From assembly GCF_029238675.1 (NCBI RefSeq), contig NZ_JAQWFR010000028.1, forward strand, positions 62,001 to 126,000: 64,000 nt of DNA. The letters are read 5' to 3'. The notes beneath the pieces were generated by a model, which saw only the letters and a list, made by a program, of their open reading frames with translations, made no database searches and had not been told where the DNA came from. Shown piece by piece: positions 61,687-64,000 of this stretch; position 1 is the first letter of the stretch; each line of letters opens with the position of its first letter. The stretch is from Oceanicoccus sp. GTDB lineage: Bacteria > Pseudomonadota > Gammaproteobacteria > Pseudomonadales > Dasaniaceae. Position numbers and translations under genes: made by a program.

Positions 61687-62982
61687 ATGAGCGATAACAA
61701 TACGCTTAGTACCGAACAACTACTCGCTCTTGATAAAGCACATATCTGGCATCCCTATGCCTCTATGATTGATGCGCCGCCGGTTTATCCGATTGTCTCT
61801 GCCGAAGGAGTTAGACTGAAAATGGCCGATGGGGCTGAGTTGATTGATGGTATGTCGTCTTGGTGGTCGGTTATTCATGGCTACAACCACCCTGTGCTGA
61901 ATCAGGCAGCTAAAGATCAACTGGAAGATATGTCCCATGTGATGTTTGGCGGTATTACTCACCCCAGCGCCGTTAAGCTGGCCAAGCTATTGGTCGATAT
62001 CACCCCAGCTTCGTTAAACAAAGTCTTCTTTAGTGACTCTGGCTCTGTGGCTGTTGAAGTCGCTATTAAAATGGCTATTCAGTATTGGTACTCCGTAGGC
62101 CGTAAAGAAAAGCATCAACTGCTCACTCTTAAGAATGGTTATCACGGCGATACTTTTGGCGCAATGGCAACCTGTGACCCAGTAACAGGTATGCACCATA
62201 TGTTTAGCGAGGTATTGCCCAAGCATCTTTTTGCGGAGAAACCTCGCACGAAATTTGGTGAGGAATTTGATGAAGAGGATATTAGTAGCTTTAAAACCCT
62301 GATTGAAGAAAACCATCAATATCTAGCCGCAGTTATTCTTGAACCGATTGTGCAAGGTACTGGCGGGATGAATTTTTATTCGCCGGAATATTTGAAACGG
62401 GTACGGCAGCTTTGTGATCAATATGATGTGTTATTGATTGCTGATGAAATTGCTACAGGGTTTGGTCGTACGGGTAAATTATTTGCCTGTGAACATGCCG
62501 ATATAGAACCCGATATCCTCTGTGTGGGTAAATGTTTAACCGGAGGCTATTTATCGCTAGCCGCAACACTCTGTAACGATAAAGTCACCACCGGTATCTG
62601 CGAAGGCGAAGCCAGCGTATTGATGCACGGCCCAACCTTTATGGCCAATCCCCTGGCCACTGCAATTTCTTATGCCAGCGTTCAATTATTATTATCCCAG
62701 GATTGGCAATCAGTGGTTAATAATTTAGAAACTCAATTATCAAAAGGGCTTTCACCAGCGAAAGATCTGGATAATGTTGCCGATGTCAGAGTGTTGGGAA
62801 GTATCGGGGTGATCGAGCTAAAACAGCCCGTTGATATGGCTGCCATACAGAAGAAACTGGTTGATCGAGGAATTTGGGTACGACCGTTTGGTAAACTGAT
62901 TTATACCATTCCTCCTTACGTGATTAGCAATGAAGATATTTCCATCCTAACAGCAGGCTTAGTAGACTCGATAGAAAACTAA
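61687..62982 (+). CDS. bioA: Adenosylmethionine-8-amino-7-oxononanoate aminotransferase
   Basis: PLP aminotransferase making 7,8-diaminopelargonic acid in biotin synthesis. ATG 61687 (MSDNNTLSTEQLLALDKAHI) is preferred over an upstream frame start at 61642. IWHPYASM and GMSSWWSVIHGYNHPVL match the BioA substrate-binding region, KNGYHGDTFGAMATCDP follows, and LLIADEIATGFGRTGKLFAC carries the PLP-Asp. LCVGKCLTGGYLSLAATL contains the PLP-Lys. 431 residues, the usual length. No bioBFCD genes are adjacent and no BirA-type operator is visible. Confidence 0.96.
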   Translation: MSDNNTLSTEQLLALDKAHIWHPYASMIDAPPVYPIVSAEGVRLKMADGAELIDGMSSWWSVIHGYNHPVLNQAAKDQLEDMSHVMFGGITHPSAVKLAKLLVDITPASLNKVFFSDSGSVAVEVAIKMAIQYWYSVGRKEKHQLLTLKNGYHGDTFGAMATCDPVTGMHHMFSEVLPKHLFAEKPRTKFGEEFDEEDISSFKTLIEENHQYLAAVILEPIVQGTGGMNFYSPEYLKRVRQLCDQYDVLLIADEIATGFGRTGKLFACEHADIEPDILCVGKCLTGGYLSLAATLCNDKVTTGICEGEASVLMHGPTFMANPLATAISYASVQLLLSQDWQSVVNNLETQLSKGLSPAKDLDNVADVRVLGSIGVIELKQPVDMAAIQKKLVDRGIWVRPFGKLIYTIPPYVISNEDISILTAGLVDSIEN

Positions 62983-63010
62983 GCCATCAAAAAATTACAG
63001 GAATGTCATT

Positions 63011-64000
63011 GTGTTAAAAGCCTCCCTGGTCGTTATTACTACCCTATTCACTTATTTATTATTTTGGCCAGTCGCCATAGACCCCGTAAGCTGGGATGCA
63101 CCGGTCAGTCAGGGCTATACAGGCTCCTTCCAGCAAAACGATCTGCTAAAGGACATAGAAGAAATAGAACTCAGCGATACCCATGGACCTGAAGGCTTAG
63201 CCTTAATCAATGGAGAGATCTATATGGCTACCCGTGAAGGCTGGATTCTTCGCTATAATGAAAGTACCGGCGTCATCACCAAAGTCGTTAATACTCTAGG
63301 CAGCCCCCTAGGTCTTGCCGTTGATGCTAACAACAATCTAATCATCGCCGATGCCTATAAAGGCCTACTAAGCATGTCATTGGATGGCGAACTCACATTA
63401 TTAACCAATAGCTACGATGGCCTGCCACTGGAATATATCGATGATCTCGATATCACCGCCGATGGAAAAATCTACTTTAGTGATGCCTCTGGTAAATTTG
63501 GCGCAGAAAAATACGGCGGTACTTATCCTTCCAGCTTATTGGATATATTAGAACATGGCGGCCATGGCCGACTGCTGGTTTACAACCCCGCCGATCAAAC
63601 TACACACGTTGTTATTGACGGTCTTAATTTTGCTAACGGTGTAGCTACTGCGGAAGATAGTAGTTTTGTCTTTGTTGTTGAAACCGGTTCTTACCGGATC
63701 CATAAATACTGGCTTCAAGGAGAAAAGGCCGGCACCTCAGATATCCTCATCGATAACTTGCCCGGTTTCCCAGACAATATTGTTCGGGGGCGTGCTGGAC
63801 GTTTCTGGGTCGGGTTAGTTTCACCACGTAACAAGGAGCTAGATACTATGTCCAGTGTCCCACTTATGCGCAAAATCTTACAGCGACTCCCTAAATCTAT
63901 GTCGCCAGCTGCACAAGCCTACAGTCATGTATTTGCGATGGATAAAGATGGCAATGTGCTCACATCCCTACAAGACCCCAAAGGCATGTACCACACCAAT
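63011..64000 (+). CDS. SMP-30/strictosidine synthase-like beta-propeller protein (cut by the window end)
   Basis: GTG at 63011, after AGGAAT, opens a frame that continues uninterrupted to base 64000 (330 codons, incomplete). A hydrophobic N-terminus (LKASLVVITTLFTYLLFWPV) acts as a signal anchor. The body has propeller blades: HGPEGLALINGEIYMATREG, LGLAVDANNNLIIADAY, YIDDLDITADGKIYFSDAS, then ANGVATAEDSSFVFVVETGS, FPDNIVRGRAGRFWVGLVSP and DPKGMYHTN at the edge. This matches SMP-30/strictosidine synthase-like proteins with a calcium-dependent lactonase-type fold; the substrate is unknown. It follows bioA by 28 bases. Confidence 0.88.
   Translation, partial: MLKASLVVITTLFTYLLFWPVAIDPVSWDAPVSQGYTGSFQQNDLLKDIEEIELSDTHGPEGLALINGEIYMATREGWILRYNESTGVITKVVNTLGSPLGLAVDANNNLIIADAYKGLLSMSLDGELTLLTNSYDGLPLEYIDDLDITADGKIYFSDASGKFGAEKYGGTYPSSLLDILEHGGHGRLLVYNPADQTTHVVIDGLNFANGVATAEDSSFVFVVETGSYRIHKYWLQGEKAGTSDILIDNLPGFPDNIVRGRAGRFWVGLVSPRNKELDTMSSVPLMRKILQRLPKSMSPAAQAYSHVFAMDKDGNVLTSLQDPKGMYHTN

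Overview
The window looks like ordinary chromosome from a Gram-negative gammaproteobacterium of moderate GC. Supporting signs are lipid A/Kdo and outer-membrane genes, KdsB-MurB, UvrC-PgsA, a long TonB-dependent receptor, a PEP-CTERM sorting tag, and gene orders that I recall from Pseudomonas (slt-uup, topA-DUF-DUF-lexA, and pepN-DUF2797-DUF1315-rhomboid-DUF1853-nadK). The mix of TonB receptor, multihaem cytochrome and PEP-CTERM protein fits a marine Cellvibrionales/Spongiibacteraceae-like lineage. That placement is inference. I see no prophage, no insertion-sequence transposase, no CRISPR array and no rRNA.

Layout. 1-3.8 kb: end of kdsB, then murB, uvrC and pgsA. 4.0-5.8 kb: a beta-barrel porin overlapping a small PstS-like periplasmic protein. 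5.85-7.5 kb: an SOS-controlled umuDC operon. 7.5-9.3 kb: a Fur-box promoter driving a 59-residue protein, then an unknown 495-residue lipoprotein. 9.4-12.9 kb: a Kef-type antiporter, an rRNA/tRNA methyltransferase and an IclR regulator. 13.1-16.4 kb: a minus-strand four-gene unit with a REC-TPR response regulator, a sensor-less histidine kinase and two hotdog thioesterases. 16.5-19.5 kb: DUF416, amtB, a glutaredoxin-like protein and a 5'-truncated slt remnant. 19.5-27.4 kb: uup, usp, small conserved genes, topA and lexA with two tandem SOS boxes. 27.6-34.8 kb: a PEP-CTERM protein, an octahaem cytochrome-TPR protein, a TonB receptor, a flavodoxin-like protein and VanZ. 34.8-43.6 kb: pepN to nadK, DUF1853, ybiT and an Lrp/AsnC regulator. 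43.9-48.6 kb: leuA, folD, three tRNAs (Pro, His, Arg) and a MATE exporter. 48.7-54.9 kb: thiolase, an alpha/beta hydrolase, a lipoprotein, malonyl-CoA synthetase-like and class II aldolase genes, and a Bax-like glucosaminidase. 55-64 kb: an ABC permease/ATPase pair divergent from tesA, then a YgjP-type protease, recQ, bioA and an SMP-30-like gene running off the end.

Two systems are tied together by regulation. LexA (two perfect boxes in front of its own gene) should control umuDC (one perfect box). Fur should control the 59-residue protein.

The most distinctive structural feature is a family of about 103-bp repeats made of nested palindromes. There are four full copies, one internally deleted copy and one solo palindrome. 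Five of the six lie between convergent genes. Two of them supply the last codons and the stop of the neighbouring protein (leuA and the alpha/beta hydrolase).

I did not find a clear new defence or secretion system. The best candidates for undescribed biology are the Fur-controlled small protein with its lipoprotein neighbour, the porin/mini-PstS pair, the REC-TPR/kinase/thioesterase unit, and the octahaem-TPR protein next to the TonB receptor.
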